NCBI GenBank assembly: GCA_003132665.1
Contig: PKYN01000009.1
Span: 349,635 to 413,634 of the forward strand
DNA from: Actinomycetota bacterium
GTDB lineage: Bacteria; Actinomycetota; Thermoleophilia; Gaiellales; Gaiellaceae
Direction of reading: 5' to 3'
Length of the DNA: 64,000 nt
Shown here: piece after piece, positions 62,177 through 64,000 of the stretch
Layout of the letters: the number at the start of each line of letters is the position of its first letter
Position numbering within the stretch: the first letter of the stretch is position 1
Made by a program: the position numbers and the translations under genes
The notes under the pieces: model-generated
The model's input: only the letters and a program-made list of their open reading frames with translations
Database searches by the model: none
What the model was told of the DNA's origin: nothing

Positions 62177-62719
62177 GCGCCCGTCTATTTCAGAGGGCAG
62201 AAGCGAATGCATGATCACGTCGACCCGCGTGCCTCGATTGTCCATCCAAGCCCGCAAGATGCCTTCGCGCTTGAAGCCGGCTTTCTCGGCCAGCCGAGCC
62301 GAGGCGGCATTCCCGACCATCACGCCTAGCTGAAGCCGAGCGAGACCGAGTTCCTGAAAGGCCCAGCGGCTGACTAGCCTGAGCGATCGCTCGCCTATCC
62401 CGCGCCGGCGGTAGCCGGCAAAGACGAAATACCCAACCTCGCCGATCGCGCCGTTGACTGAAACCCCAATCGATCCGATCGGGCGCCCGGTCGCAGGCTC
62501 GGCGATAGCGAAGCCGTAGAACGTTCCCTCTTCCCAACCTTTCTCGGAGTGCGCGAGAAACTCGCGCGCATCGCTCTCGTCGTACGGAGTCGAAATGCGT
62601 GGCATCCAGCGAATTGCGTCGGCGTCCCGACAGGCGGCGACGTTCGCCGCGATGTCGCCTTCATTCCAGCGCCGGAGAAAGATGACTTCGTCCTTCAGCT
62701 CCGGAACAGGAACACGCAT
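62162..62719 (-). CDS. GNAT-family N-acetyltransferase (RimJ/RimL type)
   Basis: A 185-residue acetyltransferase. Motif A is FVFAGYRRRGIGERSLRLV (acetyl-CoA loop R-R-G-I-G), and motif B is LGVMVGNAASARLAEKAGFKREG. An N-terminal LKDEVIFLRRWNEGD matches Acetyltransf_3 members that modify protein N-termini or small molecules. Target unknown. Its 3' end overlaps that of the convergent protease gene by 15 nt. Confidence 0.9.
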   Translation of the reverse strand: MRVPVPELKDEVIFLRRWNEGDIAANVAACRDADAIRWMPRISTPYDESDAREFLAHSEKGWEEGTFYGFAIAEPATGRPIGSIGVSVNGAIGEVGYFVFAGYRRRGIGERSLRLVSRWAFQELGLARLQLGVMVGNAASARLAEKAGFKREGILRAWMDNRGTRVDVIMHSLLPSEIDGRSGDE

Positions 62720-62732
62720 TCGTCGATTCTAG

Positions 62733-62763
62733 TGAAAGAAAAAGGGCCGCTCGCGCGACCCTT
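62733..62763 (-). terminator. rRNA operon terminator
   Basis: Minus-strand stem AAGGGTCGC-GCGA-GCGGCCCTT (one G-T wobble) at 62742-62763, followed by TTTTCTTTC, a few nucleotides beyond the 5S 3' end. A strong intrinsic terminator closing the rRNA operon before the GNAT gene on the same strand. Confidence 0.88.
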
Positions 62764-62767
62764 AAAG

Positions 62768-62884
<117 letters not shown>

Positions 62885-62947
62885 CTGTCAAAGGCGCGCA
62901 AATTGCGCACCCTCAAAACTCCATAGCGACTCATACATACGTGTTCA

Positions 62948-64000
<1,053 letters not shown>

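Overview
The window is high-GC bacterial chromosome, most likely from an actinobacterium. Supporting markers are an actinobacterial-type integration host factor (mihF) just upstream of gmk-rpoZ-coaBC, a WhiA gene next to gap-pgk-tpiA, and apparently leaderless promoters (a -10 box 7-8 nt before the start codon). A deep-branching class such as Thermoleophilia is my guess from the protein flavour; it is not proven here.

Layout. 1-9.8 kb: the 3' end of a gamma-glutamyltransferase gene, then translation and ribosome-assembly genes on the minus strand (rimP-nusA-ylxR-infB-ylxP and rbfA-nrnA-truB-ribF), split by a plus-strand PfkB sugar kinase. 10-15.7 kb: dtd, two tandem PilB/GspE-type ATPases, a TPR protein and two tandem paralogous lipoproteins. 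15.7-27.9 kb: a long minus-strand run, pyrR-pyrB-pyrC-carA-carB-pyrK-pyrD, then mihF-gmk-rpoZ-nucleotidyltransferase-coaBC. It is headed by a probable PyrR-binding RNA loop and a 15-codon leader peptide overlapping a non-canonical pyrR start. 27.9-38.8 kb: MFS transporter, K+ channel-like protein plus argS, DUF3467, phosphoesterase, ECF sigma factor, and the glycolytic run whiA-gap-pgk-tpiA-gpmI. 38.9-44.5 kb: a proline-catabolism dehydrogenase, a UPF0104-type membrane protein, uvrC and a bcp peroxiredoxin.

44489-52850 is an integrated mobile element, inserted in the 3' end of a tRNA-Leu(CAG) gene and bounded by a perfect 31-bp direct repeat. It carries a tyrosine integrase, a likely excisionase, a RecA-like ATPase, a protein resembling a small terminase subunit, several small phage-like proteins, a toxin-antitoxin-like pair (DUF2283 partner), a SWIM-type zinc protein and a winged-helix protein. 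I see no large terminase, portal, capsid or tail gene. That gene content fits a phage satellite (PICI-like) better than a full prophage. Three noncoding stretches inside it are rich in inverted repeats, including a perfect 22-bp palindrome.

52.8-64 kb: the tRNA-Leu, a secreted S8 protease, tRNA-Asn, dnaG-dgt, two oxidoreductases, a small Sm-like protein with an HtpX-like protease, a GNAT acetyltransferase, and the 23S-5S end of an rRNA operon with its terminator, running off the right edge.

All family calls are from reading motifs; no database search was run.
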